From assembly GCA_045541395.1 (NCBI GenBank), contig JAZQIZ010000001.1, positions 310,001-374,000 of the forward strand: DNA of 64,000 bases, read 5' to 3'. The position numbers were made by a program, and so were the translations under genes. Position 1 is the first letter of the stretch. Each line of letters starts with the position of its first letter. Below are positions 26,721 to 35,862 of this stretch, piece by piece. This DNA is from JAZRWQ01 sp045541395. Lineage in GTDB: Bacteria; Bacillota; Clostridia; Oscillospirales; UMGS1783. The notes below the pieces were generated by a model. The model saw nothing but the letters and a program-made list of their open reading frames with translations, did no database searches and had not been told where the DNA came from.

Positions 26721-27356
26721 TTATAAGTAGGCTTTACAGTAGTTAATAGGAATCCCCATAGATGAAAACCTCTGTTCATATTCAGTTTCAATATTATCCT
26801 CTGGCGCCTCAGCATGAAGATCATATGAAACCTTTTCTATAGTAGCACCAAACTCTTTAAGACTTTCCAAAGAATAATCAAAAAACGGACGATTATCTGT
26901 CTTAATAATTAAAGGACATCCATCCTTCAATAGGTCCTTATACATTGCAAGGAAAGTTTTATAGGTTAGCCTTCTTTTTTCATTTCTTGCTTTAGGCCAT
27001 GGATCGGAAAAATTAAGATAAATTGTTTCAAATACCTTTTCACCGAAAATATTACATATTGTTTGAGCGTCAACGTTCAGAAATCTCACGTTTTTAAGTT
27101 GAGCGTCCTTAGCTTTTTCCATAGCCATAACCAAAACGTCAGCAACCTTTTCAAGGCCAATAAAATTAATATTTTCATACCTTTCCCCTTTACCGCATAC
27201 AAAACGGCCCTTTCCGCAACCTATTTCAATATGGACGGGGTTAGAGTTAAAAAATATATCCTCGAATGATATCCGACTTTCTTCATTTACGTTTATAAGA
27301 TATTCCGAGACATTTTCCATTCTTTCGGGTAAATGCTTTTTCTTTCTTGCTCGCAT
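26721..27356 (-). CDS. trmB: tRNA (guanine-N7)-methyltransferase
   Basis: TrmB makes m7G46 in the variable loop of tRNAs. The 211-residue protein has the SAM-binding EIGCGKGRF, the FSDPWPKARNEKRR signature and a C-terminal EYEQRFSSMG segment. All are characteristic. AGGTGAATTACT precedes the ATG. No operon partner is obvious, since the neighbouring genes are separated by 65 and 90 bases. Confidence 0.96.
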   Translation of the reverse strand: MRARKKKHLPERMENVSEYLINVNEESRISFEDIFFNSNPVHIEIGCGKGRFVCGKGERYENINFIGLEKVADVLVMAMEKAKDAQLKNVRFLNVDAQTICNIFGEKVFETIYLNFSDPWPKARNEKRRLTYKTFLAMYKDLLKDGCPLIIKTDNRPFFDYSLESLKEFGATIEKVSYDLHAEAPEDNIETEYEQRFSSMGIPINYCKAYL

Positions 27357-27423
27357 AGTAATTCACCTAATATATTATTTTTTATAATTTTATAATTTTT
27401 TAGGCTTCAAGTCAAGTATGTAA

Positions 27424-27445
27424 AGGAAGCAAATATTTGCTTCCT
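27424..27445 (-). terminator. Hairpin after ypeB
   Basis: A perfect 11-bp inverted repeat (AGGAAGCAAAT and its complement) lies just past the ypeB stop, with a short T tract. It is a probable terminator. Confidence 0.65.
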
Positions 27446-27446
27446 C

Positions 27447-28790
27447 TTACTGCACCAAAGTACCATATTCATTTTCAATTAATATTTGCAGCATTTCTTC
27501 TACTCCGGTGTTGGCATTTATATATACAAGTACAGTTCTTCCATCTTTAGAATGAGTATAGAATTCATAACAAAGAACCTCATTTTTTCCGTCGGTAGGA
27601 ATCACGGCAAGCCTTGAATCAATTACGTTCAGAGACTGATTGATTTTGTTTTCCGCCTCATTTTCACTTAATTTAACCGAAATATCACGAACGTCTTTAT
27701 GCGACATCAGATACCCATAACCTTCAAAGCCTGTAATTGCTCCGTTCTCCAGACTTACTGTTACTTTTACCATATCCGGATATATTATCACGTCATCCTG
27801 TTCGAAGGAATAATTAATTGTTATCTCATTATTTACGGTATAATAATAATTTTCCTCCATAGAATTATGGCCTATTAACTCTAAAAAATCTTCGGCAACC
27901 TCCAGTGCATCATCTATAGAAATCTTACTTTTATTATAGTTTGTTTGACAAACAAGCTCTATAAGGTTACCGTTTTGTTTTGAAATAGCGACGGTATATT
28001 CTTCATTCCCAAAAACATAAGCAGGGATCTTAGATCCGGATTCATACTTGAAATCCAAATTTTCAATATTAGGAATCCATGTTTTTAGCCTGTTTTCAGC
28101 CTCATCTTTTGTTATTTCGGGTTTATCTTTCAAATATACTGATTCCTGCTTTTCAATATGATCGGAAAACGGGCCATCATAAATAAGCTCAGGATAAGAA
28201 GAGATCTGCTCTACTGAAGACACAAGGTCACCGCTTAAGCTGTTGTCCGAATCCTCAAACGTATCACCGTCAATTACGTTCACAGTTATTTCGTCATAGG
28301 AAATCACACCGGAATTTAGTTTATTTGAAATTTCGGTAATACTGCTTGTTAATGCAGAGGCACTTTGAGCAAGCTTTGAAAGCGTATTATAATCACTTTC
28401 TGTTAGCTCCTCATTACGTATCCGCTTAAGTGCTGTATAATAAATATAATCTCCTGATTTTGATAAAAACTCCGAAACTTCCATCAACCGAGAAGAATAT
28501 CCATACAGATTTTCAATATTAGTTTTAGCCGAAAGAGCCTCACCCCAAACCTTTGTGGCACATTTTATAAGTTGATAATCGGAATTTGAATAAAGTAATT
28601 TATAAAAAGCGGTTTCAATATTATACATATGCGAGGAAAGATCGTTAAAAGCAGCTTTATATTCATTGTCTACCGCCCTTATAAAACTGTTTTTCTGATG
28701 GTTAACATAAATACATAATCCCGCCATAATTGTAATTATAGCGCACAAAAAAGATATTATTCTTATTAAACCTCTTCTTTGGATATTCAT
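27447..28790 (-). CDS. ypeB: Germination protein YpeB
   Basis: In Bacillus, YpeB and the cortex-lytic enzyme SleB need each other for spore cortex hydrolysis. The 447-residue protein has an N-terminal signal anchor (about 10-28), a helical region, and PepSY domains in the C-terminal half (residues about 230-440, with the ISKQNGNLIEL and VYINANTGVEEML segments). The length matches the family. AGGAG precedes the ATG. sleB, normally its immediate neighbour, is not in this window. It is bounded by hairpins on both sides, so it is probably monocistronic. Confidence 0.88.
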   Translation of the reverse strand: MNIQRRGLIRIISFLCAIITIMAGLCIYVNHQKNSFIRAVDNEYKAAFNDLSSHMYNIETAFYKLLYSNSDYQLIKCATKVWGEALSAKTNIENLYGYSSRLMEVSEFLSKSGDYIYYTALKRIRNEELTESDYNTLSKLAQSASALTSSITEISNKLNSGVISYDEITVNVIDGDTFEDSDNSLSGDLVSSVEQISSYPELIYDGPFSDHIEKQESVYLKDKPEITKDEAENRLKTWIPNIENLDFKYESGSKIPAYVFGNEEYTVAISKQNGNLIELVCQTNYNKSKISIDDALEVAEDFLELIGHNSMEENYYYTVNNEITINYSFEQDDVIIYPDMVKVTVSLENGAITGFEGYGYLMSHKDVRDISVKLSENEAENKINQSLNVIDSRLAVIPTDGKNEVLCYEFYTHSKDGRTVLVYINANTGVEEMLQILIENEYGTLVQ

Positions 28791-28849
28791 ACATTATACT
28801 CCTGAAATAAAATATATAAATATTTTACCAAGGCTGTTTGAAAATATAC

Positions 28850-28877
28850 AAAAAAGGCTCCGATACGGAGCCTTTTA
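28850..28877 (-). terminator. Terminator after ftsK/spoIIIE
   Basis: Stem AAAAGGCTCCG/CGGAGCCTTTT with an ATA loop and a T-rich tail, touching the stop codon. Confidence 0.9.
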
Positions 28878-31340
28878 TTAATCCTCTTTTGATAGATACA
28901 TTTCCTGCCACTGCTGTTTTGAAATAAGGACCTTTCTGGGTTTACTGCCTTCATAAGGGCCTATAATACCCATACTCTCCATTATTTCAATTAATCTGCC
29001 TGCCCTCGCGTATCCAAGACGAAGCTTTAGCTGAAGCATTGAAGTTGAAGCCTTACCACTTTCCACAACTACCCTGATCGCCTCCTGAAGCATTGGATCT
29101 TCAGCTCTTTCTTCAGGGTCTGCATCAGACTGATTATTAGTTTCAACAGCGTTCTTTTCTATCTGTTCAATAACGGTATCATCGTAACCACTGGGTTGAT
29201 TCATCTTTATAAACTGAGTAACGTTATCAATCTCAGTTTCACTTACAAAGCAACCCTGCACACGCAGAGGCTTTGTTTTACCCATAGGCATATAAAGCAT
29301 ATCACCTTTACCTAATAGCTTTTCCGCACCGGAAGCATCAAGTATAATTCGGGAATTAACCTGATCAGCTACAGCGAACGCAATTCGGGAAGGTATATTA
29401 TTCTTTATGGTGCCGGTAATAACGTCGGCAGAGGGGCGCTGAGTAGCAATAACAAGATACATACCTGCAGCTCTGGCCATTTGAGCAAGCCTGCATATAG
29501 AATCCTCAACTTCGTGAGGTGAGGTCATCATCAGGTCTGCTAACTCGTCAATTATAATAACGAAGCTGGGAAGTATTTTATCGCCTTTCTTAACTGCCTT
29601 TTCGTTATAGGACTGAATGTTCTTGGAGCCTGTTTCGGAGAAAAGTTTATATCGGTTCATCATTTCCCCTACTGCCCACTTGAGAGCGCCTGCCGCCTTT
29701 TTGGGATCAGTAACAACAGGGCTGATTAGATGAGGAATACCGTTATAGGGTTCCAGCTCTATCTGCTTAGGGTCGACCATGATCATTTTAACTTCATCGG
29801 GAGTTGCCTTATACAGAATGCTCATAATAAGCGAGTTAATACAAACCGATTTACCCGAGCCTGTAGCACCGGCAATAAGTAAATGGGGCATTTTTGCAAG
29901 GTCTGTAACAATAGTATTACCTGCAATATCAACACCTAATGCGGCAGTAAGCTTGCTGCTTGAGTTAATAAACTCTGCAGAGGAAATTATTCTACGAAGT
30001 GTTATAGTTTCGGATTCGGTATTAGCAACCTCTATACCTATTGTACCCTTACCGGGAATAGGCGCTTCTATTCTTACACTGGGAGCCTTTAAAGCCAATG
30101 CAATATCTTCGGAAAGATTTGTAAACCTACTGATTTTTACGCCTGCACCGGGAGTAAGCTCATAACGAGTAACAGCGGGAGCTTTTGTCATATTAACAAC
30201 ATTTGCCTTAACCCCAAAGCTATCAAGACAATCAATTAGCGTTTGCGCAGACTGTTTCAGCTGAGCTGCACTATTTTTATTGACCTTTTGCTTTTCTGCA
30301 TTAAGAAGGGCAATATCAGGCATTACATAGTTAGGGTTTTCGTCATTAACAGGTTCGTCATCAATATCCGAACAAATTTCTTCTGCATTCATATTGGCAA
30401 CTGTTTTGGGAATTGGCGCAGAATGGATCTCGGTTGCAATTTCAAGATCATCTTCAAACTTATCCATATAATCTTCTTCGTCATTAATAATAGGCGCACC
30501 CTGCAATGAATCCATAACCTGTTCTGACATACTGTCGATCTCGGAGTTAAGAGGAATATCCTCTATTGTTGATTTGCTTCGATCAATTTTATCCGCATTG
30601 GCAGCAAAGGCTTCTGCCCTTGCTTTTCTTTGGGCTTGTTTTTCTTCTTTTTTTGCCAAAGCCGCAAGCCTTTTTTCTTCCCTTTCAGCTTCTCTTTTGG
30701 CACGCATAAGGTCATAATCCTTCTGGTCCATTTGAGGAATGGAGTCTGACACAACCTCGGTTATTTCCTCTGCTTTAAAGGGGACCATCCATTTCTTTAT
30801 GACTATAAATACTTTACCCAATGCCATAAAAGAAGAAAACGCCAACAAAGCACCAATAACAAGCGCAGTGCCTACCTTATCCATAAGGGCTAAAAGAGGC
30901 CATGCAAGAATGCCGCCCAAAACTCCGCCTAAAGAAAAAGGCAACCCTGTTGAATAAAGAATTTTTATGTACTCACCAAATCCAAGTCCTTCAAAAATCA
31001 AAGCATTTTTTGAAACGGAGTGTATGAATACACACAAAAGCAAAAGAGAAATGCCGCCGAACCAGCATCTAATTTTCGTATGCTTTACATCTTTAGAAAA
31101 TAATAACGAACCAACAGCAATAACAATAAAAAAGGGAATTATATAAGCACTGACACCAAAAACGCCTATAAAAAAGCTTTTTATGAATTCGCCAAACTTA
31201 CCTGTTACATCAAAACAAAGAGAGAGGAAGATTAAAACCGCAAAAACGCAAAATCCAAGGGCAACAAATATATTCAGCGGTTTTTTATTATCCTGAACAG
31301 TTTTTTTGTTTGTTTTTTTACTTGTTTTTTTCTTAGCCAT
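28878..31340 (-). CDS. FtsK/SpoIIIE DNA translocase
   Basis: This septal DNA pump moves chromosomes through the closing septum and, in spore formers, into the forespore. The 820-residue protein has four to five N-terminal membrane segments (about 25-175), a charged linker, and a RecA-like motor with Walker A GATGSGKSVC and Walker B IIDELADLMM. A C-terminal gamma winged-helix domain (LRLGYARAGRLIEIMESMG) reads orienting sequences. SpoIIIE and FtsK types cannot be separated by these features alone. It lies about 20 bases upstream of ypeB's leader region and follows uppP. Confidence 0.95.
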   Translation of the reverse strand: MAKKKTSKKTNKKTVQDNKKPLNIFVALGFCVFAVLIFLSLCFDVTGKFGEFIKSFFIGVFGVSAYIIPFFIVIAVGSLLFSKDVKHTKIRCWFGGISLLLLCVFIHSVSKNALIFEGLGFGEYIKILYSTGLPFSLGGVLGGILAWPLLALMDKVGTALVIGALLAFSSFMALGKVFIVIKKWMVPFKAEEITEVVSDSIPQMDQKDYDLMRAKREAEREEKRLAALAKKEEKQAQRKARAEAFAANADKIDRSKSTIEDIPLNSEIDSMSEQVMDSLQGAPIINDEEDYMDKFEDDLEIATEIHSAPIPKTVANMNAEEICSDIDDEPVNDENPNYVMPDIALLNAEKQKVNKNSAAQLKQSAQTLIDCLDSFGVKANVVNMTKAPAVTRYELTPGAGVKISRFTNLSEDIALALKAPSVRIEAPIPGKGTIGIEVANTESETITLRRIISSAEFINSSSKLTAALGVDIAGNTIVTDLAKMPHLLIAGATGSGKSVCINSLIMSILYKATPDEVKMIMVDPKQIELEPYNGIPHLISPVVTDPKKAAGALKWAVGEMMNRYKLFSETGSKNIQSYNEKAVKKGDKILPSFVIIIDELADLMMTSPHEVEDSICRLAQMARAAGMYLVIATQRPSADVITGTIKNNIPSRIAFAVADQVNSRIILDASGAEKLLGKGDMLYMPMGKTKPLRVQGCFVSETEIDNVTQFIKMNQPSGYDDTVIEQIEKNAVETNNQSDADPEERAEDPMLQEAIRVVVESGKASTSMLQLKLRLGYARAGRLIEIMESMGIIGPYEGSKPRKVLISKQQWQEMYLSKED

Positions 31341-31360
31341 CTTATTTACACATCCAAAAA

Positions 31361-32215
31361 TTAATTAAAGAAAAGAGAATATACTATTACGCTTATACCA
31401 ACTAAACCGCAATAAACAGCAAAGATTTCAAACTTATTTTTATTTACAATATACTTAACAAGTTTTATTGCTAAAAGCCCTGATACAAGTGCTGTAAGCA
31501 TACCGATAATATAAGGCCCGAAATCAACCCCGGAGAGCATCTGAACGGCGTCTTTTATATTAAGAACAACACTTCCCAACACCGCAGGAATAGATAAAAT
31601 AAAGGAAAATTCCACCGCTAACTCACGGTTAAAATTCCTTAAGAGCCCTGCGGTAATTGTAGAGCCGGAACGGGATATACCCGGAATAAGAGCAACACAC
31701 TGAAATAAACCAACCACTGCACTATCCAGCAGTGTAGCGTCTCCTGCTTCCTTTGCCCTCGCATGAGCTGCAGTACGGGTACTAACAATATCGGATATAA
31801 TAAGCAGACCGCATGTTATAAGTAAAGCAATTCCCACAAGTGATAATGAGGAAAAAAGCTCTTCAAGCTTATCTTCAAATGGAGCAACTACAAACAGCGG
31901 TAAGGTGGCCAGTATAAGCATCACAACCATTTTCTTATCACCATCGGCTTTTTTAAAGGAAAACTTACCTTTAAAAATATCGCCAATAAGAGAGAATGCA
32001 GCTTTGATAATTTTAAAAATTCTCTTTCTAAAAGCAATAAATACTGCTATAAGCGTGCTGAAATGTAACATAATGTTAATAAGCATATTATCAGCAACTG
32101 ATGCGTCCATCCCAAAAATATTCTGAAAAATAACAAGATGGCCCGAGCTTGAAACAGGTAAAAATTCACAAAAGCCCTGAATTAAACCCAATATAACAGC
32201 CTGAATATAGTTCAT
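31361..32215 (-). CDS. uppP: Undecaprenyl-diphosphatase (bacitracin-resistance type)
   Basis: UppP recycles the C55 carrier lipid for cell-wall synthesis by removing a phosphate. The 284-residue membrane protein has the PVSSSGHLV and PGISRSGSTI motifs that form the active site. About eight membrane segments are visible. The frame is open to 32257, but the ATG at 32215 has GGAGG at 6 bases and matches the family N-terminus (MNYIQAVILGLIQG). Overproduction of this family gives bacitracin resistance. Confidence 0.96.
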   Translation of the reverse strand: MNYIQAVILGLIQGFCEFLPVSSSGHLVIFQNIFGMDASVADNMLINIMLHFSTLIAVFIAFRKRIFKIIKAAFSLIGDIFKGKFSFKKADGDKKMVVMLILATLPLFVVAPFEDKLEELFSSLSLVGIALLITCGLLIISDIVSTRTAAHARAKEAGDATLLDSAVVGLFQCVALIPGISRSGSTITAGLLRNFNRELAVEFSFILSIPAVLGSVVLNIKDAVQMLSGVDFGPYIIGMLTALVSGLLAIKLVKYIVNKNKFEIFAVYCGLVGISVIVYSLFFN

Positions 32216-32318
32216 AGAAAACCTCCGAATATTTGTAAAACAAATATATGAACACAAAAATAAAATAGACCTTTGATCTTATAATAGTATAACACCAAAA
32301 GCCTATTTCTGCAACTTT

Positions 32319-32672
32319 TTATTTTACCGAAGGTTTAAATAATAAAGCGAAAAATACAGCAAATAACATTACAGCACTAATGCCAGCCGCTGTAGCTGTT
32401 AATCCACCGCTGATAATGCCAATGGGGCCGTTATTTGCAATTGCATCCTTTACCCCATTTGCAAGGCAATAACCGAAGCCCATTAGGGGAACGGTAGCAC
32501 CCGCGCCGCCAAAATCCACAATCTTGTCGTAAACACCAATACCTGTAAATAATACACCTGTTACAACGTATGAAACAAGTATTCTTGCCGGAGTAAGCTT
32601 TGTGTAATCAATCAGTAACTGCGCAATAAGACACAGTATTCCGCCAACAAGAAACGCTTTTAAATATTCCAT
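32319..32672 (-). CDS. spoVAE: Stage V sporulation protein AE
   Basis: The 117-residue membrane protein has three to four hydrophobic segments and the GGAGATVPLMGFG motif of the SpoVAE family. SpoVAC, SpoVAD and SpoVAE take up and release dipicolinic acid from the spore core. AGGACAATTAAT precedes the ATG. It overlaps the spoVAD stop codon region, so the two are translated together. Confidence 0.93.
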   Translation of the reverse strand: MEYLKAFLVGGILCLIAQLLIDYTKLTPARILVSYVVTGVLFTGIGVYDKIVDFGGAGATVPLMGFGYCLANGVKDAIANNGPIGIISGGLTATAAGISAVMLFAVFFALLFKPSVK

Positions 32673-32673
32673 A

Positions 32674-33681
32674 TTAATTGTCCTGCCTTACTATATTCAC
32701 AATATGACATATTCCCGGTATGCTTTCTCCTTGCTGAGTGCTTACAGTACTGAGCAAAGCTCCTGTTGCAGCAAAAAGAATATTTTTATATTTACCTTTT
32801 CTCATTAACGGTAAAATATGACCGCATAGGGTTGACGCACTGCAACCGCACCCTGAACCTCCGGCGTGAACATCCTGATTTTTCAAATCGTATATTTCAA
32901 GACCACAGTCTGTATAATTTTCTTTTAATTCAATTCCCTCTTTTAAGGTAAGCTCTTTAAGAAGCTTTGAGCCTACAAGCCCCAAATCTCCCGTTACAAT
33001 TAAATCGTATTCGGCAGGCAAAGTATTAGTATCTTTGAAATAACGCACTAAGCTATCGGCAGCTGCCGGTGCCATTGCTGCTCCCATATTGTTAGCATCT
33101 TTTATTCCGTAATCCTTCACCCTGCCGATCAATATCCTTTTTATTTTGGGAGAGCTGATTACGTTATCCGAACTTAAAACTGCAGCTCCGCTTCCCGTTA
33201 CGGTCCATTGTGCTGTTGGAGTTCTTTGTCCTCCATATTCAAGAGGAAACCTGAATTGTCTTTCAGCACTGCAAAAATGAGATGATGTTACACATAATGC
33301 TTTATTAGCAAAACCGCCTGAAACGGCCAGTGAGCCTGCAACAAGGCTTTCCGCCATAGTTGAACATGCGCCGTATAAGCCTAAAAACGGAATATCCGTT
33401 TCTCTTAAACCAAAACTTGAACTAATACACTGATTAAGAAGATCACCTGCACAAATCAGATCAATATCATTATATTTTAGGTTTGCTTTCTTAAGTGCAC
33501 CATCTATAGCATCCTGTTGCAATTTACTTTCAGCCTTTTCCCAGGAAGATTCATTGAATCTGTCGTCTGATAAAACCTTATCAAAACTTTTTCCCAAAGG
33601 TCCCTGCCCTTCTTTTTTGCCTACTACTGCATAGGAAGAAATTATTGAAGGCATTTTTTCTAAATTTATTACCGAACTCAT
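32674..33681 (-). CDS. spoVAD: Stage V sporulation protein AD
   Basis: SpoVAD is a thiolase-fold protein that binds dipicolinic acid at the spore membrane. The 335-residue protein starts MSSVINLEKMPSIISSYAV and contains LLNQCISSSFGLRE, FCSAERQFRFPLEYGGQRTPTAQWTVTG and the cysteine-rich HAGGSGCGCSA near the C-terminus. The frame is open far upstream, but the ATG at 33681 follows AGGAG with 5 bases and gives the family N-terminus. Its normal upstream partner spoVAC lies 4.6 kb away, past an insertion of plus-strand genes. Confidence 0.94.
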   Translation of the reverse strand: MSSVINLEKMPSIISSYAVVGKKEGQGPLGKSFDKVLSDDRFNESSWEKAESKLQQDAIDGALKKANLKYNDIDLICAGDLLNQCISSSFGLRETDIPFLGLYGACSTMAESLVAGSLAVSGGFANKALCVTSSHFCSAERQFRFPLEYGGQRTPTAQWTVTGSGAAVLSSDNVISSPKIKRILIGRVKDYGIKDANNMGAAMAPAAADSLVRYFKDTNTLPAEYDLIVTGDLGLVGSKLLKELTLKEGIELKENYTDCGLEIYDLKNQDVHAGGSGCGCSASTLCGHILPLMRKGKYKNILFAATGALLSTVSTQQGESIPGICHIVNIVRQDN

Positions 33682-33724
33682 AAAAACTCCTATATATTGA
33701 TTTGAATTTATTATCGACATTAAA

Positions 33725-33753
33725 TTGACCAATATGTAATACTGTGATAAAAT
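33725..33753 (+). promoter_or_regulatory. Promoter of the FliB-like gene
   Basis: TTGACC (33725-33730) and TAAAAT (33748-33753) with a 17-base spacer, ending 21 bases before the gene. It lies in the divergent gap with spoVAD. Confidence 0.8.
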
Positions 33754-33774
33754 TATAAAAAGAGGAGTTGAATT

Positions 33775-34698
33775 ATGGTTAACGTATATCCGGATTACTA
33801 TACTGAGTTTAAATGCATAAATAAATCCTGTAAACATAACTGCTGTATTGGTTGGGAAATTGATATCGATAATACTACCGCATTAAAATATAATGAATTT
33901 CCCGGAGAATTCGGTAACAGATTAAGAGCCAATATTTCAAAAGCGCCTTCAAGGTTCAAGAATTTATCAAACGGAAGGTGTCCGTTTTTAAATAAAGATA
34001 ACCTTTGCGATATAATTATTAATATCGGCGAAGAACATCTTTGCGAAATTTGCAAGGCCCACCCCAGGTTTATTAATGAGCTTCCGGATAGGACTGAATA
34101 CGGAATAGGCCTTAGCTGCGAAGAGGCCGCAAGAATAATACTCACAAAAAGTTCCCCTGTTGCGTTAATATGCGACGGAGATGCGAATACTACCGACGAG
34201 CTTTTAATAAATAGAAATAAGCTGTTTGGAATATTACAGAATAATACAAAGCCTATAGCTGAACGTGTAGAAGATATGTTAATTGAATGCAATACATCGC
34301 TACCGCAAAAAAGCATAGAGGACTGGGCCGATACATTTTTAGGATATGAAAGACTTGACGAAGGCTGGACCGATATTTTACATAAACTAAAAGATTACAG
34401 CAAGGCTAATATAACAGCTTTTGAAAAATATATAAAACCGAGAGAACAGGAATACGAACAATTATTGGTATATTTGATTTACAGATATTACGCAAACGCA
34501 TTCGATCTTTTGGACGGTGCTTTATTTGTTTCTTTTGCTGCGCTTTCATATAAGCTCATATACGCTATCGGTGCCGTTATTTTTACTGAATATGGATCAT
34601 TTTCAGTTGAGGAGCAAATTGAGCTTATACGTATGTTTTCAGCCGAAATAGAATACAGTGACAGTATTATTGATGAAATTTTAAACGAATTATATTAA
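33775..34698 (+). CDS. Flagellin lysine-N-methylase (FliB)-like cysteine-cluster protein
   Basis: The 307-residue protein begins MVNVYPDYYTEFKC and has a cysteine pattern CKHNCCIGW, then CPFLNKDNLC and CEICKAHPR in the first 110 residues. This is the FliB-type metal-cluster domain, related to YkgJ-like cysteine clusters. FliB is linked to lysine methylation of flagellin in Salmonella, but many members lie outside flagellar loci, as here; the target is unknown. The C-terminal half is alpha-helical. GAGGAG lies upstream of the ATG. It is the first of four plus-strand genes inserted in the spoVA operon. Confidence 0.75.
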   Translation: MVNVYPDYYTEFKCINKSCKHNCCIGWEIDIDNTTALKYNEFPGEFGNRLRANISKAPSRFKNLSNGRCPFLNKDNLCDIIINIGEEHLCEICKAHPRFINELPDRTEYGIGLSCEEAARIILTKSSPVALICDGDANTTDELLINRNKLFGILQNNTKPIAERVEDMLIECNTSLPQKSIEDWADTFLGYERLDEGWTDILHKLKDYSKANITAFEKYIKPREQEYEQLLVYLIYRYYANAFDLLDGALFVSFAALSYKLIYAIGAVIFTEYGSFSVEEQIELIRMFSAEIEYSDSIIDEILNELY

Positions 34699-34717
34699 AA
34701 AAATGGAGGAAAAAGTT

Positions 34718-35560
34718 ATGTGGAAACAAAAAGTAAGTGCTTCGGTTGCTAACAGTTACCAAACACCCACACCGGAAATTTTAAAGATAATGAAAAATAT
34801 AGGCTTTGAAGCTGTTGCACCTGAATGGAATAACAGTGAAGCTTTTGAAAAAATAATGCTTTCAGCTAAGGAATGTTCTATAGAAATAGCTTCTGTTCAC
34901 GCACCGTTTGATGCTTCCCCAACCTTCCTATGGGATGAAAACAAAGAAATTTCTGCCCCAAATCTAAAGAAAACTCTTAGGTTTTTGGAGGATTGTGTTA
35001 AATTCGAAGTTCCTGTTGCCGTGCTTCATTCCTGGGATAAAGACGATACTTCACTGCCAACCGAGGCAGGATATGAAAACTATGATAAAATAGTAGATTT
35101 CGCAACAAGAAACGGACTGAAAATAGCATTTGAAAATATACGACGCCCTGACGTATTCCTGAAAGGGTTACTTGACAGATATACCAACAGTAACATTGGT
35201 TTTTGCTGGGATTCCGGTCATGAACAATGCCTTTCTCCTAATGTAGACGTTCTTGGGATGTTTGGTGACAGACTTTTTGCAACTCACATAAGCGACAATC
35301 TCGGCGTAAGCAATTTTTACGGAGAAATTTCTGCAAGTGATGATCTGCATCTTCTACCATTCGACGGTATTGCCGATTGGGATAACCAAATTAAACGCTT
35401 AAAAAATGCACAAAACCAGAACATACTCAATCTTGAGATAGCAAGAAACCCACACAAAACGCGTTATGAGAACTTTTGGCATAGCCGGTTAACCATAGAG
35501 CAATACTACACAAAAGTTTATATGTGCGCCTGCAAACTTGCCGCAAAATACATTAAATAA
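34718..35560 (+). CDS. Sugar phosphate isomerase/epimerase-like TIM barrel protein
   Basis: The 280-residue protein starts MWKQKVSASVANSYQTPTPE and has the xylose-isomerase-like TIM barrel pattern: ASVHAPFD, AFENIRRPD, GFCWDSGHEQC and THISDN, which supply the metal-binding Glu, Asp and His residues of AP endonuclease 2-fold enzymes. The substrate is not known. A second ATG lies five codons upstream, but GGAGG falls eight bases before 34718, which is taken as the start. It is cotranscribed with the FliB-like gene and ends before a terminator at 35621. Confidence 0.75.
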   Translation: MWKQKVSASVANSYQTPTPEILKIMKNIGFEAVAPEWNNSEAFEKIMLSAKECSIEIASVHAPFDASPTFLWDENKEISAPNLKKTLRFLEDCVKFEVPVAVLHSWDKDDTSLPTEAGYENYDKIVDFATRNGLKIAFENIRRPDVFLKGLLDRYTNSNIGFCWDSGHEQCLSPNVDVLGMFGDRLFATHISDNLGVSNFYGEISASDDLHLLPFDGIADWDNQIKRLKNAQNQNILNLEIARNPHKTRYENFWHSRLTIEQYYTKVYMCACKLAAKYIK

Positions 35561-35620
35561 AATTACTGTTAATATAAACACGTTACATTTGTTATACAAC
35601 ACATACGAATACAAATTGTT

Positions 35621-35652
35621 AAAAACGGTATCGATATTTCGATACCGTTTTA
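35621..35652 (+). terminator. Terminator after the TIM barrel gene
   Basis: Stem AAACGGTATCGA/TCGATACCGTTT, followed two bases later by the first spoVAC tail copy. Confidence 0.85.
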
Positions 35653-35654
35653 CG

Positions 35655-35776
35655 TCAGAACAATGTTGTAATCCAGTAGATAATTACATATACAACCGAG
35701 GCCACTATTCCGTAAACAATTACAGGTCCTGCGATTTTGAACATATTAGCGCCGACGCCGAGGATAAATCCTTCTG
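35655..35776 (-). pseudogene. Orphan spoVAC 3' tail, copy A
   Basis: Read on the minus strand, this segment encodes a sequence nearly identical to the last 39 residues of SpoVAC (EGFILGVGANMFKIAGP to the ITTLF terminus), with 5 differences, all but one conservative. A stop codon follows at the same place. Homology ends sharply upstream of the EG residues, with no SpoVAC sequence beyond. It is therefore a displaced or captured gene end and not a working gene. It is immediately followed on the plus strand by a promoter and a cargo gene. Confidence 0.88.
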
Positions 35777-35813
35777 ATGCTGTCAATATAGGACACAGTA
35801 AATTGCAAAAATA

Positions 35814-35842
35814 TTTACATGAAATCAGCGGTGTGATATAAT
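35814..35842 (+). promoter_or_regulatory. Cassette promoter A
   Basis: TTTACA (35814-35819), 17 bases, then a perfect TATAAT (35837-35842), about 20 bases before the cargo gene start. Confidence 0.88.
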
Positions 35843-35862
35843 AGTTCAAACGAGGTGAGTAT

